A DNA stretch of 64,000 bases from Sediminihaliea albiluteola (GCF_014077625.1 NZ_JACFXU010000017.1:294818-358817); one strand, 5' to 3'. Shown: positions 49,249 through 60,076, numbered from the stretch's first letter. The notes: generated by a model not told the origin, from the sequence alone. Program-made: numbers and translations.

Positions 49249-49668
49249 CTAGAAGGGCTTGAGCACCACCAGCAGAACAATCCCAAATAAAAACAGCACT
49301 GGCACCTCATTGAAAAAGCGGTAAAACACATGGGAGTGCGAGTCCGTATCGTCATTCACTGCCCGCACATAATGGCCGCACTGTACATGGTAGACAATGA
49401 GGGCTGCTACTCCGGCAAGTTTTAGCCACAGCCACTTAGCCTGCAGATAGTAATCGGGGTTGGTGAAAATCATGGCCAGCCCAAAGCCCAGTGCCAAGTA
49501 CATCATCGGCGTGACAAAACGATATAACTTACGCGCCATCAGCGCTAGTTGGCTGCGGGTTTGGGTATCCTTACTGGCCGCGAAATACACCAAAATGCGC
49601 GGCAGATAAAATAGCCCCGCAAACCAGCACACCACAAATATAATATGTAAGGCCTTTAGCCACAGCAT
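49249..49668 (-). CDS. hemJ: protoporphyrinogen IX oxidase HemJ
   Basis: A 139-residue, four-helix membrane protein of the HemJ (formerly UPF0093) family, which oxidises protoporphyrinogen IX in many bacteria lacking HemG and HemY. It begins MLWLKALHIIFVVCWFAGLFYLPRILVY, with the conserved early histidine (HIIFVVCWFAG) and Arg in LPRILVY. A later AKWLWLKL segment holds conserved lysines. Nearness to hemB and hemL supports the assignment. It is 12 bp downstream of the chloride-channel gene on the same strand. Confidence 0.9.
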   Translation of the reverse strand: MLWLKALHIIFVVCWFAGLFYLPRILVYFAASKDTQTRSQLALMARKLYRFVTPMMYLALGFGLAMIFTNPDYYLQAKWLWLKLAGVAALIVYHVQCGHYVRAVNDDTDSHSHVFYRFFNEVPVLFLFGIVLLVVLKPF

Positions 49669-49680
49669 AAATAACTCCGC

Positions 49681-51492
49681 TCAGAGATTGGACAGTGTAA
49701 AGCGCTCGATACTATCGCGCGTCACTATGCCCTGTAGGACTCGGTTGCCATTGGGGCCGCGAGCGTAGACGCAGACAGCCTCTACTGTGCGCTCCTTAAT
49801 GCGGTCCATCGCTTGTCTCAGGGTCGCTTGCACCGGTACCCGGGCGATAGACCAGCGCCGCAAGTCAATATCAGATAAGTTGATGCTGCCTTCCTCAGTG
49901 CTGTGCTGGCGCAACCATTCTGCCAGCTCGCTGCCCTTAAGTAGAAATAACTCCTCTCCTTCTCGCGTCACAAGGCACCATGCAGGGGTGGCATTAAGTA
50001 GCGTTGCAGCGGTGGAAAGGTCGAAATCAATATCTATTTTAACCACACTCACCTCCATATTTGAGGTGACATCAGTGCGGTGCAGAAGCTGGTTAATGGG
50101 GTCGTTAGGGGCAGAGCGCCGCAGTAGTCTGAGGGCGACCTGATGTGCGGCACGCTGGCGAAACACCCCTTCATTAGTCAGGTTTGCCGCGATAATTGCA
50201 AGTAGAGCGGGCATGGCCACGCCGGCTGACTGGGTCAGCTCAATGACCGCCAGTGTCGCCGCCAGCGGAGCATTTAACACCGCGCCCATGCAGGCGGCCA
50301 TACCTAAAGCAATATAGAGTGTCGGTTCAGAGGCGAGGTGCGGGGCATAAATCTGGCCCACTATCCCCAGCGCGCCACCGAGGCAAGCGCCCATCAGCAA
50401 ATTGGGTCCGATCAGTCCGATAGGCATTCCCATGCCACAACTCACGCCGGTGGCAACTAGTTTGCAGGCGCCAATGGCCACCAGCATGTACAGCACAAGC
50501 TCACCCTGTAGGGCGAGGTTGAGGGTGTCGTAACCAATGCCCAGTGTTTCCGGCACCAGCAGCGCCAGCCCGCCGGTGACGCAACCAGCGATAGTGAAGC
50601 GTACAGCGACAGGCCAATGGCTGAGGCGCGAGCTCAGGCGGTTGATGTAGATGAAGACAGTCACTGTGGCGCCACAGCAGACACCCAGCATAACGATATA
50701 AGGCAGTTCCCAGAGAGAGTTCAGCTCAACGGCTGGAATTGAGAACAGTACGGTGCCAATACCGATGTGGCGGCTCACTGCTGAGGCCGATACTGCCGCC
50801 AGCATTACGGGAACGAAGCCGGCGACAGTGTATTCCGCCACTATCACTTCCATGGCGAAAATAACGCCGGCCAGTGGCGTGTCGAAAGCGGCGGAGATGC
50901 CGCCAGCTGCACCGCAAGCAATTAATATCCGCAAGCTGTTGTTGGGCAGTGCAAGGCGTTGCCCGAGTAGGCTGTTGATCGCGCCCCCTAGGTGGACGCC
51001 GGGACCTTCGCGCCCGCCGGACTGGCCAGTGGCGAGTGCAAATGCGCCCCCGACGAACTGTACTACTGCGTTGCGCAGGGGCAGCACGCCATAAGCGCTG
51101 TGCATTTGACTTAAGACGTGGACAATACCGGTTTCTCGGTTTTCTGGTTTTAGCAGAGAGAAGCCCAGCCCTAGGGCGAGCCCCCCGAGTGCCGGCAGTG
51201 CGAATAGTTGCCAGTCTGGCAGTAGCTCAAAGCCCTCACCGCGGCCGCCAACCCCCCACAGCTTAGCTAACTCAGCTACGGATACTTCGAAGGCGATCAC
51301 GATCAGGCCTGATGCTAGGCCGCCCACTACGCCCAGTACTGCGTAGGCCAGCGCCGAGTGATAGTTGGTAAGGTGACGCCGGTAACTACTTAACCATCGC
51401 CGCAATAGATTCAACTCCCCAAGCAAAAACCTAATATTAACAGTTAATTTGGGTGATATTACTTCTATACTAGTGGGATTAGCACAGTGCAT
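49681..51492 (-). CDS. CLC-family chloride channel/transporter with CBS domains
   Basis: An integral membrane protein of the CLC family, moving chloride as a channel or as a chloride/proton antiporter. The selectivity and gating motif GGREGP is at residues 159-164, with Glu162 the external gate. Further pore segments are GAAGGISAAFDTPLAG and the MGMPIGLIGPNLLMGACLG region. A cytoplasmic C-terminus from about 455 contains a CBS pair. The start is uncertain: the first ATG (51492) has no clear ribosome-binding site, while TTG 51405 has GGGGAG nine bases upstream and would remove 29 residues lacking family character. Confidence 0.92.
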   Translation of the reverse strand: MHCANPTSIEVISPKLTVNIRFLLGELNLLRRWLSSYRRHLTNYHSALAYAVLGVVGGLASGLIVIAFEVSVAELAKLWGVGGRGEGFELLPDWQLFALPALGGLALGLGFSLLKPENRETGIVHVLSQMHSAYGVLPLRNAVVQFVGGAFALATGQSGGREGPGVHLGGAINSLLGQRLALPNNSLRILIACGAAGGISAAFDTPLAGVIFAMEVIVAEYTVAGFVPVMLAAVSASAVSRHIGIGTVLFSIPAVELNSLWELPYIVMLGVCCGATVTVFIYINRLSSRLSHWPVAVRFTIAGCVTGGLALLVPETLGIGYDTLNLALQGELVLYMLVAIGACKLVATGVSCGMGMPIGLIGPNLLMGACLGGALGIVGQIYAPHLASEPTLYIALGMAACMGAVLNAPLAATLAVIELTQSAGVAMPALLAIIAANLTNEGVFRQRAAHQVALRLLRRSAPNDPINQLLHRTDVTSNMEVSVVKIDIDFDLSTAATLLNATPAWCLVTREGEELFLLKGSELAEWLRQHSTEEGSINLSDIDLRRWSIARVPVQATLRQAMDRIKERTVEAVCVYARGPNGNRVLQGIVTRDSIERFTLSNL

Positions 51493-51557
51493 CGAATCGA
51501 CTCAGGAGCACTGTGCCACACAAGTTGTAGGAGTCGGGAGGCATAGAGGTTAGAGCC

Positions 51558-52601
51558 ATGGTGAAAGTAGGGATTGTCGGCGGAACTGGATACACCGGTG
51601 TCGAGTTGCTGCGACTGTTGGCGCAGCATGAGGACAGCGAGGTGGTGGCGATTACCTCTCGAGCAGAAGCCGGGCGCCGGCTGGATGAGTTATTTCCCAA
51701 CTTGCGCGGCTATTACGATTTAGCCTTTTCTGAGCCCGATGTGGACTTGCTCGCCAGTTGTGATGTGGTGTTTTTTGCCACCCCACACAACGTGGCAATG
51801 CACTTGGTGCCAGAGTTACTTGCTGCCGGTACTCGTGTTATTGATTTGTCGGCAGACTACCGTATTCGCGATGCCGAGCTTTGGTCGCAGTGGTACGGTG
51901 AGCCGCACGCCAGCCCAGAGCTCTTAGCCGATGCGGTTTATGGCCTGCCAGAAATTAACCGAGAGCAGATTGCCAAGGCCCAGTTGGTCGCTTGTCCAGG
52001 CTGCTATCCTACTGCGATAGAGCTTGGGCTGATCCCCTTGCTGGAGTCTGGCTTGGTAGAGCCCAGCAATATTATTGCCAGTGCGGCCAGTGGCACCAGT
52101 GGCGCTGGGCGTCAGGCTAAGATCGATAATCTAGCTAGTGAGGTGAGTGGTAGCTTCAAGGCTTATGGTGTGGGTGGTCATCGCCATTTGCCTGAAATCG
52201 AGCAGTGCCTTTCATTGCTGTCGGGAAGCGATGTATCGCTGACCTTTGTGCCCCATCTATTGCCGATGGTGCGCGGCATCCACGCAACCTTATTTGCTCG
52301 CTTAAACAAGCCCGGTGAGCAGAGTATCGAGGACCTGCAGAGATTATTTGAAAACCGCTATCGCGATGAGCCTTTTGTGGATGTGTTGCCCAACGGAACC
52401 TTTCCCCAGACCCGGGCTGTCAAAGGCGCTAACCACTGCCAGCTGTCGTTGATGATACCGCAGCAGCGTGACACGGTAGTGGTGATGTCGACCATTGATA
52501 ATTTAGTGAAAGGGGCCTCGGGACAGGCAGTACAGAACATGAATATTATGTTAGGTCTGCCTGAGGACCGCGGTCTTCGTCAGGTAGGACTGTTGCCCTG
52601 A
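51558..52601 (+). CDS. argC: N-acetyl-gamma-glutamyl-phosphate reductase
   Basis: The NADPH-dependent third step of arginine synthesis. The 347-residue protein starts [21 protein letters not shown] with the dinucleotide motif. It has the active-site cysteine in [13 protein letters not shown], followed by [27 protein letters not shown] and [18 protein letters not shown]. It is divergent from the chloride-channel gene, as judged from the 65-bp gap. The DUF6776 gene starts 35 bp after its stop. Confidence 0.97.
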   Translation: MVKVGIVGGTGYTGVELLRLLAQHEDSEVVAITSRAEAGRRLDELFPNLRGYYDLAFSEPDVDLLASCDVVFFATPHNVAMHLVPELLAAGTRVIDLSADYRIRDAELWSQWYGEPHASPELLADAVYGLPEINREQIAKAQLVACPGCYPTAIELGLIPLLESGLVEPSNIIASAASGTSGAGRQAKIDNLASEVSGSFKAYGVGGHRHLPEIEQCLSLLSGSDVSLTFVPHLLPMVRGIHATLFARLNKPGEQSIEDLQRLFENRYRDEPFVDVLPNGTFPQTRAVKGANHCQLSLMIPQQRDTVVVMSTIDNLVKGASGQAVQNMNIMLGLPEDRGLRQVGLLP

Positions 52602-52636
52602 CACAGCAGAGTGAGCAAAGCGTAGCGCCCAAAGCG

Positions 52637-53350
52637 GTGCGCAGCTGGCAGCGGCGCATGGTCTTGTTGTTGCTGCTCTTGTTGCTTGCCGCTGGGATAT
52701 TGGCAGCGGGGGTTTATTTAGGGCAGCAGCAAGCTTATAGCCGTATGGGAATTGATCCACAGCGCTATCGAGCAATGGCGGAGGCCTTGCCTGAAGCTCA
52801 GGCTTATATCGAGGAGCTCAAGCGACAGTTGGCCGCAGCCGACATTCGACATGAGGTCGATCGCGCTTCCTTGGAGTTAGTGCGGCAGGACCTTGCTCAC
52901 CAGCAGGAGCAGTTAGCCGAGTTGGCCGAGGGCCTGCGCTTTTATCGCAGTTTGATGGCACCGGGAGATATTGCTCAAGGTTTCAGCTTGCGTGGTATTG
53001 AACTGGTTCCCCGTGACACGCCGGGCCGCTATGCCTACCGAATTGTGGTGCAGCAAGAGGCGCGCAAACATGACACGGTGCGCGGTGATTTGCAGGTTTA
53101 TGTACAGGGCATCGAGGGTGGCGAATCGCTGCGCTACGAGCTAGCTGAGATCACTGCAGACTTGGAAAGCAATCAGATCCCCCTGCGCTTTCGCTATTTT
53201 CAGGCTATTGAGGGGGAGCTCGACTTGCCAGAAGGTTTTCAGCCACAAACTATTGATGTGGAAGCTAAGCTGAGCAGTCCGCGCAAGCTAGTGATAGAAC
53301 AGCGCTATCCTTGGCAGGTGCTGGATAAGTTTACCCATGTGGGGAAGTAG
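52637..53350 (+). CDS. DUF6776-type membrane-anchored coiled-coil protein
   Basis: A 237-residue protein. A very hydrophobic helix near the N-terminus (VLLLLLLLLAAGILAAGVYLG) anchors it. A coiled-coil region follows (about 55-105, EELKRQLAAADIRHEVDRASLE...). The C-terminal beta-rich domain begins FYRSLMAPGDIAQGFSLRGIEL, characteristic of this uncharacterised gammaproteobacterial family often found after argC. The start is doubtful: GTG 52637 is the first codon in frame and has no good ribosome-binding site, but the open frame continues upstream with no ATG, GTG or TTG. Confidence 0.8.
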   Translation: MRSWQRRMVLLLLLLLLAAGILAAGVYLGQQQAYSRMGIDPQRYRAMAEALPEAQAYIEELKRQLAAADIRHEVDRASLELVRQDLAHQQEQLAELAEGLRFYRSLMAPGDIAQGFSLRGIELVPRDTPGRYAYRIVVQQEARKHDTVRGDLQVYVQGIEGGESLRYELAEITADLESNQIPLRFRYFQAIEGELDLPEGFQPQTIDVEAKLSSPRKLVIEQRYPWQVLDKFTHVGK

Positions 53351-53403
53351 CACTGCCGAGGCGCTGTTGAGGGTCTTAGTAGCTCGCTTGCGTCAATCAA
53401 GCT

Positions 53404-53436
53404 AAAGTTGACTAATTTACTGGGTTTTACCATAAT
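53404..53436 (+). promoter_or_regulatory. erpA promoter with IscR type-1-like site
   Basis: The -35 TTGACT (53408-53413), a 17-bp spacer and -10 CATAAT (53431-53436) form a good sigma70 promoter. Bases 53404-53428 overlap the -35 and match about 20 of 25 positions of the E. coli IscR type-1 consensus as I recall it, including the core TTGACTAATTTA. IscR repression of erpA is established in E. coli; here it is inferred from the site. Transcription would start about 55 bp before the erpA ATG. Confidence 0.6.
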
Positions 53437-53497
53437 TGCTTAATCAAAGATTTTCTAAATTTGTCCAGGTGAGGCTCTGCGCCTCCGGTAATCAAGC

Positions 53498-53851
53498 ATG
53501 TCAGTAGCCGAATCCTTCAATCCAAGTGGTATCAACCTCTCTGCACGCGCGGTGACTAAAGTCCGTGAACTGATTGTTGAAGAAGAAAACGATGCACTGA
53601 AGCTGCGTGTATATATCACCGGCGGTGGTTGCTCGGGCTTTCAGTATGGTTTTGCTTTCGAGGAAGAGGCTGCGGATGATGACACCGCCATCGAAAGAGA
53701 TGGTGTTACCGTGCTGGTTGATCCGATGAGTTTTCAGTATCTTGCCGGTTCGGAGGTGGACTATACCGAGGGCTTGGAAGGTTCTCGTTTTGTGATTAAT
53801 AATCCTAACGCCGCCACCACCTGCGGCTGTGGTTCTTCATTTTCAATGTAG
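53498..53851 (+). CDS. erpA: iron-sulfur cluster insertion protein ErpA
   Basis: An A-type carrier that receives Fe-S clusters from the ISC scaffold and hands them to apo-enzymes such as IspG. The 117 residues contain the three ligand cysteines: Cys45 ([11 protein letters not shown]), Cys109 and Cys111 ([11 protein letters not shown]). [13 protein letters not shown] and [17 protein letters not shown] segments typical of the family lie between them. It is preceded by its own promoter with an IscR-like site. A palindrome separates it from the convergent anmK. Confidence 0.96.
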   Translation: MSVAESFNPSGINLSARAVTKVRELIVEEENDALKLRVYITGGGCSGFQYGFAFEEEAADDDTAIERDGVTVLVDPMSFQYLAGSEVDYTEGLEGSRFVINNPNAATTCGCGSSFSM

Positions 53852-53856
53852 CTTAA

Positions 53857-53880
53857 GCGCTAATGCGCGCGCATTAGCGC
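53857..53880. terminator. 24-bp palindrome between erpA and anmK
   Basis: GCGCTAATGCGC is followed directly by GCGCATTAGCGC, a perfect 24-bp palindrome five bases after the erpA stop. Neither strand has a T-tract right after it. It is most likely a bidirectional hairpin terminator or mRNA 3' stabiliser between the convergent genes. A protein-binding site is the alternative. Confidence 0.5.
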
Positions 53881-53903
53881 CCGTCACTAGTAAACTTTGA
53901 GTC

Positions 53904-55046
53904 TTATTGAGTCCTTGGTCTGGCGCCGGGATAGATTCCGCCGAGAATAACTTCCTCCTGGGCTCCCGTAACAGCGGGGATGTTTCCAGCGAGTTGCGCC
54001 ATGCTGCGCCAAGCCAGCCAGGCAAAAGCTGCAGCTTCGACCCACTCGGGCTCAATACCTAAGGAGGCGGTAGTCTCCAAAGTGGCAGTGCCTAGCTTAG
54101 CTGCTAGGCGGCGCATTAAATCGCTATTGCGAGCACCGCCACCGCAGACATAGACCTCGGATACCGGCACTTCACACTGAGCTATGCCCCGGGCAATACT
54201 CTCAGCGCTGAATTCAGCCAGTGTGCTTTGCACCTCCTGTGGAGTAGCTGGGCTGCTCAGATCGGCTAGGCACTCATCTAGCCAAGCCAAGTTGAACACT
54301 TCTTTACCGGTGCTGCGCGGCCCGCTTTGGCTTAGGTAGTCGTGCTCTAGCAGGCGGGCTAATAAGTCTGGGCGAATGCTGCCGGCAGCAGACCATTGGC
54401 CGTCTTTGTCGTAGGCCTGCCCGAGCTGCCGATTTATCCAGTGGTCCAGCAGTGTGTTGCCCGGGCCGGTGTCAAAGCCCAGTACTTGTCCCTCGCTGTG
54501 AAGCAGGCTGACGTTGGCGATGCCACCTATGTTAACGATAGCTCGGGTGTGTCCAGCCTTGGCAAAAGCTGCTGCATGAAAAGCGGGGGCTAATGGTGCG
54601 CCTTCACCACCTACAGCGATATCGCGCCGTCGAAAATCCGCCACGGTGGTGATGCCGGTGCTTTGTGCGATCGTGTTGGGGTCACCTATTTGCAGCGTGA
54701 AGCCCTGTTCGCTGGGCTGATGGCTTGAAGGGGGGTGGTGGCGAATGGTTTGGCCGTGGCTGCCAATCGCGCAGATTTCGGTGCTTGGCACTTGCTCTTT
54801 GCTAAGCAGGCTTAGTGTGGCCTTGGCAAATAAATGTCCTAGCTCTCGGTCTAGCGCACCCATACGCTCGATTTCATTATCGCCGGGGCGGCTAATCTCC
54901 ACGATGCGTTGTTTGGTGGCCGGGGGGATGGGGTGTTCGTAAGTGGCAAGTAGCGTCGTGCCCCGCTCGTCACAGCGGGCGAGGGCACAGTCTATGCCAT
55001 CCATGCTGGTGCCCGACATCAGGCCTACGTAGAGCCGGGCACTCAT
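53904..55046 (-). CDS. anmK: anhydro-N-acetylmuramic acid kinase
   Basis: Phosphorylates and opens 1,6-anhydroMurNAc released from recycled peptidoglycan, giving MurNAc-6-phosphate. From ATG 55046 (MSARLYVGLMSGTSMDGIDCAL) it is 380 residues. Actin-fold kinase motifs are visible: LMSGTSMDGID, SHGQTIRHHPP, VADFRRRDIAVGGEGAPLAP, NIGGIANVSLL, GFDTGPGN and VCGGGARNSDLM. Its product feeds the route that ends with the amgK-murU products encoded near 17-19 kb; the linking phosphatase MupP is not in this window. It lies 7 bp after the M23 peptidase gene. Confidence 0.96.
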   Translation of the reverse strand: MSARLYVGLMSGTSMDGIDCALARCDERGTTLLATYEHPIPPATKQRIVEISRPGDNEIERMGALDRELGHLFAKATLSLLSKEQVPSTEICAIGSHGQTIRHHPPSSHQPSEQGFTLQIGDPNTIAQSTGITTVADFRRRDIAVGGEGAPLAPAFHAAAFAKAGHTRAIVNIGGIANVSLLHSEGQVLGFDTGPGNTLLDHWINRQLGQAYDKDGQWSAAGSIRPDLLARLLEHDYLSQSGPRSTGKEVFNLAWLDECLADLSSPATPQEVQSTLAEFSAESIARGIAQCEVPVSEVYVCGGGARNSDLMRRLAAKLGTATLETTASLGIEPEWVEAAAFAWLAWRSMAQLAGNIPAVTGAQEEVILGGIYPGARPRTQ

Positions 55047-55053
55047 TGGGATC

Positions 55054-56478
55054 TTAGCGCTGGCTGCTGTCTCCCGCCGTGGCATTGTTCAAGGCCAGGC
55101 GGGTAGCTGATTGCAGGCTGGCCAATTGCTGTGCAGCAGGTGCAATCATCTCTTGGAAGCGCGGTAGCTCAGAAGCTGCTAGTGACTTGGCCTTGGGCAG
55201 CTCTTTGTGGATGGTGCGGGGATTGCGGTGCACGCCATCAACAAGGAACTCGTAATGCAGGTGCGGCCCAGTAGCGGCACCTGTGCTACCTACGGTGCCA
55301 ATGACAGCGTTTTGAGCTACGCGTTGACCCTGTTTGACCTTGCGCTGGTGCAGGTGGAGGTATCGAGTAACGTATCGGTCACCATGTTGAATAAAGACAT
55401 AGTTGCCATTGGCGCGAGTGTAGCCCGCTTTAATGACCTTGCCATCGCCAGCAGCATAAACAGGAGTGCCGGTAGGGGCTGCGTAGTCGGTGCCGCGGTG
55501 GGGGCGAGTTGTTTTATAGATAGGGTGCAGGCGTCGCAAGTTGAAGTTAGAGCTGATGCGAGTGAAGTCGACCGGAGCCATGAGGAAGGCTTTGCGCATG
55601 CTAACACCCTGCTCATTATAGTAGCTGACATCACCTTGACTATCGGCGAAGCGGTAAGCGCTAAAAGTTTCTCCGCGGTTGGTGAAAGAGGCTGCGAGGA
55701 TTTCGCCGTCGCGGTATTTCTCACCGTCTAAATAAAGCTCTTCGTAGACAACGTGGATAGTGTCGCCTTTGCGTGGATCCAGTACGAAATCTATGACGCC
55801 GCCAAAAATATCCGCCAGCTCCATAATCTTAAGCTGCGATAGCCCCATGTTTTTACCGGCCATAAACAGCGAGGAAGTGATTTCACCTGTGGCCCAGGTT
55901 TCTCTCACTTCGGGCTGGCGTATGTCGCGCTCGGTAACGAAGCTGCCACTTTCATCGCGACGGTAGGTGACTGACTCCAGCGCCGAGATGACGTGCTTTA
56001 CGCCCAGCAACTGATTTTCGTCGGAGCTCAAAAAAGCGATGGTTTGGCCGGGATAGATTTTGGCCAGGTCTTTGCCGTCGGGGGCGCCGTAAACCAGCTC
56101 ATGAACCGCGTTGTTGTCAAAGCCCGCACGTTTGAAAATAAGCGAGAGGTTGTCGCCGCTGCGCACGGTCTGTTCCTGCCACTGCTCAAGTTCCACCAGG
56201 GCGCTGGGCTCGGCATCTTCGATTGCTGGAGCGATTTGCTCCGTGGCAGGGCTGTTGGTAGCTGATAGAATGCGCTCAACAGCTTGCTCGGATTCGAGCT
56301 CGCTTAGCTCGCTGATACTGCGATTCGCTTCGACGTCTCCGCCAGGAGCGAGACTCGCCGCAATTGCGACACAGGCAGTGATTGTAGCTACAGCTAACAA
56401 ATGCCGACTTGTTTTGGGTTTTGCTGCGCTATCAGAGTTAACGATAGTCGCGCCTCGCGGCTTAGTATTTATTTTCAT
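55054..56478 (-). CDS. M23 family peptidoglycan endopeptidase (MepM-like)
   Basis: A periplasmic metallopeptidase that probably cuts peptide cross-links to allow cell-wall growth. The 474-residue protein has an N-terminal signal-anchor (about 25-45). An OapA/LysM-like region follows (about 85-140, VRSGDNLSLIFKRAGF...), then the LytM domain. The zinc ligands are in RPHRGTDYAAPTGTPVYA (His, Asp) and HLHQRK...GPHLHYEFL (HxH). The C-terminus is a helical tail. It is immediately upstream of anmK on the same strand, so a wall-cutting and a wall-recycling enzyme share an operon. It is divergent from tyrS. Confidence 0.92.
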   Translation of the reverse strand: MKINTKPRGATIVNSDSAAKPKTSRHLLAVATITACVAIAASLAPGGDVEANRSISELSELESEQAVERILSATNSPATEQIAPAIEDAEPSALVELEQWQEQTVRSGDNLSLIFKRAGFDNNAVHELVYGAPDGKDLAKIYPGQTIAFLSSDENQLLGVKHVISALESVTYRRDESGSFVTERDIRQPEVRETWATGEITSSLFMAGKNMGLSQLKIMELADIFGGVIDFVLDPRKGDTIHVVYEELYLDGEKYRDGEILAASFTNRGETFSAYRFADSQGDVSYYNEQGVSMRKAFLMAPVDFTRISSNFNLRRLHPIYKTTRPHRGTDYAAPTGTPVYAAGDGKVIKAGYTRANGNYVFIQHGDRYVTRYLHLHQRKVKQGQRVAQNAVIGTVGSTGAATGPHLHYEFLVDGVHRNPRTIHKELPKAKSLAASELPRFQEMIAPAAQQLASLQSATRLALNNATAGDSSQR

Positions 56479-56637
56479 AGTCCAGATCGTTCGTGTTGCT
56501 ACCAGTTGCGGGAGTATATTGAAAAATGGAGTGAAGCAACAGTTCGGTATTATTCGGGTTCACAGCTTTTGTAGGGTGAGGTAATGTTGCCGCCCTATTT
56601 CAAACCTATTGTCATTATTTATAGTTGAGAAGCAAAC

Positions 56638-57933
56638 ATGAGTAGCGCACTTTTAGCCGACCTTCGGGCACGCGAACTGGTTTTTCAGGTTGCGGGAGAA
56701 GATGAGCTCCCAGCATGGCTTGATGGCGGATCACGAACCCTTTATTGCGGCTTCGACCCGACCGCAGATAGTCTGCACATTGGCCACCTGGTACCGCTAC
56801 TGATGCTGCGTCGTTTTCAGCAGGCTGGGCATCGGCCACTTGCTCTGGTTGGTGGCGCCACGGGTTTGATTGGCGATCCGAGCTTTAAGGATCAAGAGCG
56901 CAAGTTGAATACACCTGAGGTGGTGGCTTCTTGGGTAGATAAGATCCGTGGGCAGGTATCCCGTTTTATTGATTTTGATGCGGGTGCTAACTCGGCCGAG
57001 GTGGTGAACAACCTAGATTGGGTTGCGGGTCTGGATGTCTTGGCTTTTTTGAGAGACGTCGGCAAGCACTTTTCTGTCAATGCCATGATCCAGAAAGAGT
57101 CGGTTAAGCAGCGATTGGATCGAGAGGGCAGTGGTCTCAGCTTTACTGAGTTCTCTTATATGATTCTGCAATCATACGACTACGCTGAGCTGAACGCGCG
57201 TTATGACTGTAGCTTACAGATCGGTGGTTCCGACCAGTGGGGTAATATCACCGGCGGTATAGATCTCACGCGGCGCATGCATGGCGCTAAGTCGTTTGGT
57301 CTGACGGTGCCCTTGATTACTAAGTCTGACGGGACAAAATTCGGCAAAACTGAATCCGGTGCCGTGTGGTTAGACCCTGCTCGCACCTCGCCCTATGCTT
57401 TTTACCAGTTTTGGCTCAACACTGCCGACGCGGATGTCTACCGTTTCCTTAAGTACTTCACCTTCTTGGAAGTGGCGGATATAGATGAGCTAGAACGCGC
57501 TGATGCTGAGCGTTCCGGTCGGCCGGAGGCGCAGTTGGTGTTGGCGACAGAAGTGACGCGCTTAGTTCACGGTGAAGAAGGCTTGGCCGCGGCGCAGCGG
57601 ATTAGTGCCTCGCTGTTTAGTGGCGATTTGGCAGCTTTATCAGAAACGGACTTTGCCCAGTTAAAGCAGGACGGCTTGCCCTCGAGCACTGTCGAGCGTA
57701 AAGCTTTGCCAGCTACCCTGACACAGATGCTCACTGAGGCTGGAATGGCTAATTCAGGCAAGCAAGTGAAAGATGCTTTAGGGCGAAATGCGGTGTTGGT
57801 CAATGGTGATGCGCTGAGCTGGGAGGATAACGGTTCGCCCGTGGAGGTGTTTGCTGAAGATCGTGGACGTTATGGCCGTTACTACCTGACCCAGCTGGGT
57901 AAGAAGAAGCACCACCTCTTTGAATTGCTCTAA
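56638..57933 (+). CDS. tyrS: tyrosyl-tRNA synthetase
   Basis: Class I synthetase charging tRNA-Tyr. The 431-residue protein has the HIGH-type motif in [16 protein letters not shown] and the tyrosine pocket in SYDYAELN and [15 protein letters not shown]. The KMSKS loop is KFGKT (in [12 protein letters not shown]), and a C-terminal S4 RNA-binding domain ends near [13 protein letters not shown] 56638 is preceded by GAGAAG. The rRNA promoter region begins directly after its stop codon, so read-through from tyrS into rrn must be prevented or tolerated. Confidence 0.97.
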   Translation: MSSALLADLRARELVFQVAGEDELPAWLDGGSRTLYCGFDPTADSLHIGHLVPLLMLRRFQQAGHRPLALVGGATGLIGDPSFKDQERKLNTPEVVASWVDKIRGQVSRFIDFDAGANSAEVVNNLDWVAGLDVLAFLRDVGKHFSVNAMIQKESVKQRLDREGSGLSFTEFSYMILQSYDYAELNARYDCSLQIGGSDQWGNITGGIDLTRRMHGAKSFGLTVPLITKSDGTKFGKTESGAVWLDPARTSPYAFYQFWLNTADADVYRFLKYFTFLEVADIDELERADAERSGRPEAQLVLATEVTRLVHGEEGLAAAQRISASLFSGDLAALSETDFAQLKQDGLPSSTVERKALPATLTQMLTEAGMANSGKQVKDALGRNAVLVNGDALSWEDNGSPVEVFAEDRGRYGRYYLTQLGKKKHHLFELL

Positions 57934-57955
57934 GAGCTAAAAGAAGGCTTTTTAT

Positions 57956-57985
57956 GCCCTTTTTTAAAAATATTTGAAAAAGGGC
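57956..57985 (+). terminator. hairpin at end of tyrS overlapping the rrn upstream element
   Basis: GCCCTTTTT (57956-57964) pairs with AAAAAGGGC (57977-57985). The AT-rich body of this inverted repeat lies directly upstream of the rRNA P1 -35 box, where a UP element is expected. It may end tyrS transcription, act as the UP element, or both. No separate T-tract follows. Confidence 0.45.
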
Positions 57986-58014
57986 TTGCGCCAATCATTT
58001 TCTCTACGTATAGT
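57986..58014 (+). promoter_or_regulatory. rRNA operon promoter P1
   Basis: -35 TTGCGC (57986-57991), an exact 17-bp spacer and -10 TATAGT (58009-58014), followed by the GC-rich discriminator TCGCCTCCC. An A/T-rich tract of about 20 bases lies directly upstream, as for a UP element. This is the form of growth-rate-controlled rRNA P1 promoters. Confidence 0.75.
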
Positions 58015-58150
58015 TCGCCTCCCTTGGATGAGGGCGGCAACAAAAGCACAGTCCAAGGCCACCTAGAAACTTTAAAAGTTTCAAAGACTTAAGTCGCAAA
58101 GGTGGGCTGATTGATCGGCACTGAAAAATGCAAAAATTTGCAAAAAACAG

Positions 58151-58178
58151 TTGCCAAAACAAAATCACTCAGTATAAT
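58151..58178 (+). promoter_or_regulatory. rRNA operon promoter P2
   Basis: -35 TTGCCA (58151-58156), a 16-bp spacer and a consensus -10 TATAAT (58173-58178), with a GCGCATCC discriminator. It is preceded by an A-rich stretch (58123-58149). The spacing of about 165 bp from P1 resembles the tandem promoters of enterobacterial rRNA operons. Confidence 0.75.
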
Positions 58179-58235
58179 GCGCATCCTCAGTTAGGGGGCA
58201 ACCTCAACTGACTAACCAGAGTCCCGGCGACCTGG

Positions 58236-58248
58236 TGTTATTTAACAA
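58236..58248 (+). promoter_or_regulatory. boxA antitermination element in rRNA leader
   Basis: TGTTATTTAACAA matches 11 of 13 bases of the enterobacterial boxA (TGCTCTTTAACAA). It is the NusB/S10 loading site for rRNA antitermination and lies about 200 bases before 16S, directly before the processing stem. Confidence 0.65.
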
Positions 58249-58249
58249 G

Positions 58250-58276
58250 AAGACGAAGACAGATGTGTGGGCACTT
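58250..58276 (+). other. 16S processing stem, 5' strand (RNase III type)
   Basis: These 27 bases can pair without interruption with 60003-60029 downstream of 16S (24 Watson-Crick and 3 G-U pairs). Such a stem brackets 16S rRNA in the precursor and is the usual RNase III substrate. Confidence 0.75.
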
Positions 58277-58446
58277 GTTGAGATGGTAGTCACGACTATT
58301 ATCAGACACAACAAGTGACTCATTGATTCATTATGAATTCTTGATTTTTCGATAATTGTGTCTGAGCCGAGATTTGGTCGTTGCCGTGGGGTAACCACGT
58401 AAATGACCCCTCTTGTTGGCAGGTATTGCGACAGAGGTAAAAGATT

Positions 58447-59980
<1,534 letters not shown>

Positions 59981-60002
59981 AACGATAGTGACACGTCTTG
60001 AT

Positions 60003-60029
60003 AAGTGTTCACACATTTGTCTTCGTCTT
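60003..60029 (+). other. 16S processing stem, 3' strand
   Basis: Complementary to 58250-58276 over 27 consecutive bases with three G-U pairs. It lies 22 bases after the 16S 3' end and 47 bases before tRNA-Ile. Confidence 0.75.
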
Positions 60030-60076
60030 GAACGGTTGATGCGACAGTAATCATGAGCTTCGCTGTGCCTTTTTTT

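Noticed and set aside
55207..55731. 174-residue open frame antisense to the M23 peptidase gene
   Set aside because: Overlaps the conserved LytM domain; no start signal and no recognisable family.
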